From: Prorocentrum cordatum
Lineage: Eukaryota; Sar; Dinophyceae; Prorocentrales; Prorocentraceae
DNA: 64,000 bases
Reading direction: 5' to 3'
Assembly (NCBI GenBank): GCA_963575745.1
Contig: CAUYUJ010020604.1
Location: forward strand, 669,886 to 733,885
Below the pieces are notes generated by a model, which did not search any database, was not told where the DNA came from, and saw only the letters and a program-made list of their open reading frames with translations. The position numbers and the translations under genes were made by a program. Positions 62,535 through 64,000 of this stretch are shown piece after piece (positions within the stretch are counted from its first letter, which is position 1; every line of letters begins with the position of its first letter).

Positions 62535-63055
62535 CCGACCTATCGCAAAAAGGCGATCTCTTTAGCACGCAAAAAAAATAAGAAATCAAAAATGAAACAA
62601 TACCGATGCACAAATACAGAAATTGGCATATGAGAAAAAAGAAATACAATTGTGCAAATAAAGAAAATATGCTTTAAATAAAATCATGCATTTTAACCGA
62701 ACAATATTCAACTCGTTTCAAACCATGAATGCTTCAATACGCGCGCGCCATGCCCGTGTGCGTAGATTTCGTCGCGCGACGAACAATTCTGACCTGGGCC
62801 GCCCGTCGACTAGTTCTTTAGGTTTTGGCTCTGACACTAGCGCCTTGGGCTTTGACCCTCAGGGGCCTTGCAGCAGGGGCCCTGCAGCTAGTGGCGTGCC
62901 CCCTCGCAGAACCTTACATTTCGGGGTTCATGAGTTCGTCGCCCCCCCCGACGTCGTTTCGCGAAAGCGCAAGGTGCGTGAACTTGAACTCCCTAAACAG
63001 TACAGATAAGTGTTGGTCTTGAAAATGGGTTTTTGCTTTTCTAGGGCCTGCGCCT
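62535..63055. other. AT-rich patch and spacer
   Basis: 62560-62720 is AT-rich (A-tracts, AAATAAAG-like words), unusual here. No gene or RNA recognised through 63055. Confidence 0.45.
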
Positions 63056-63059
63056 TGAA

Positions 63060-64000
63060 AGCGAGCTTTGGGCCAATTCATGCGAACCCTGCCATTGGGG
63101 CCTTTGGAGAAGCTCCCTGCGGGGCCGCGAACCGCGCGAGGGGGTGCGCCAGAATGGGGCGGTGGCGCCGTGCGAACCCTCCCACTGGGGGCTTCAGTGG
63201 AATTCCAATGGGGCCAAGAACCGTGTGAGGGGCGCGCCAGGATGCCATGCGGCATGCGAAGCCTGCCGTGCGGATTTCGGTGGACACCACGAACCCTGTG
63301 AGGGGTGCGCCAAAATGGGGCGGTGGTGCCATGTGCCATGGGGCCATGCGAGCCCTGCAACTGGGGCCTTCGATGGACCGCCCTATGCAGCGAATCGGGC
63401 CGCGAGTCGTGCGAGGGGTGCGCCAGCATGGGGCGGTGGCGCCATGCGAACCATGCCACTGGGGCCTTCGGGTAGCTCCCGATGTGACCACGAACGTTGC
63501 GAGTGGTGCGCCATGCCATGCGCCATGCGAGCCCTGCCGCCGAGGCCTTCGGTGGAACTCCCATGTGGGGCCACGAACCGCGTGAGGGGCGCGCCAGTAT
63601 ATGGCAATGGTGCCATGCGAACCCTGTAACTGGAGCTTGGGGTGCAGCTCCCAATGGGGCGCCGAACCGTGCGAAGGGTGCGCCAGAATGGTGCCGCGGT
63701 GCCATGCGAACGCAACCGCGCGGGCCTTCGGGGGAGTGGGAAAGTTCTGAAGGGTGCGTCACACTAAGGCGGCGATGCCATGCCAACCCTGCCACTGGGC
63801 CTGCGGTGGAGCTACATATGATACATGTTACATATAAATCCGCGAATCGTGTGAGGGGTGCGCCAGAATGTGGCGGCGGTGCCATGCGAACCTGGCCACG
63901 GGGGCCTCCGGGGGCCCCCCATAGCCCATGGCCTATGGGGGCGTAGGCCAATGGGGCCACGAATCGTGCAAGGGGTGCGACAAGATAGGGCTGTGGCGCC
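63060..64000 (+). repeat. Tandem repeat, about 90-105-bp unit, running off the window
   Basis: About ten degenerate units: GCCATGCGAACCCTGCCACT, GGGGCCTTCGGTGGA, GGGGCCACGAACCGTGTGAG, GGGGTGCGCCAGAATGGGGC. Same family as 31995-32635. Long frames on both strands are repeat artefacts. Confidence 0.92.

Overview
This window looks like nuclear DNA of a dinoflagellate, probably a free-living core species with a large GC-rich genome. I cannot name the species; a Prorocentrum- or Polarella-like genome would fit. The evidence is direct. A complete 22-nt dinoflagellate spliced leader (DinoSL) is encoded at 54379-54400, immediately upstream of an intronless gene. A decayed tandem DinoSL relic lies at 1244-1278, just upstream of a second intronless gene. 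Introns use GT, GC and GA donors. All recognisable genes lie on the + strand. A broken 3' end of an 18S rRNA gene running into an ITS1-like sequence lies at 45381-45640. Most of the window is microsatellite, minisatellite and dispersed fold-back repeat.

Layout. 1-1240: CCT microsatellite and unassigned sequence. 1244-5505: intronless receptor-like gene (ligand-binding fold, Cys-rich repeats, multi-pass membrane domain) with the SL relic. 5506-14570: stacked tandem repeats (152-bp, 16-bp, 6-bp and 73-bp units, GAT arrays, a 1.27-kb fold-back). 14570-23890: two inverted copies of a repeat element with related ends, the left copy interrupted by a 2.2-kb block of tandem repeats; a 1.95-kb ACT array lies beside it. 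25967-27714: two-exon bacterial-type glycyl-tRNA synthetase. 27715-39145: no convincing gene, but a 1.5-kb palindromic element at 36568-38100. 39146-54331: exons of one or more multi-pass membrane proteins. Two exon junctions are firmly reconstructed (GC-AG at 42672-47699 and GT-AG at 48080-48528), and two further introns coincide with copies of one fold-back element. 54379-55564: retrogene encoding a coiled-coil protein. 55565-64000: mosaic of dispersed repeats with one more good exon (60365-60648), a stop-containing copy of which sits at 50681-50828.

The most interesting signal is a fold-back element family (42387-42564, 54051-54204, 62117-62294). Two copies are flanked by 5-bp direct repeats and behave as GA-AG introns. 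In both, the target duplication supplies the donor, and the element's last A plus duplicated bases supply the acceptor AG. These fit introner-type intron-generating elements. Together with the SL-marked retrogenes, they suggest that genes here are shaped by RNA-level retroposition and by insertional intron gain. The genes have no evident shared pathway.
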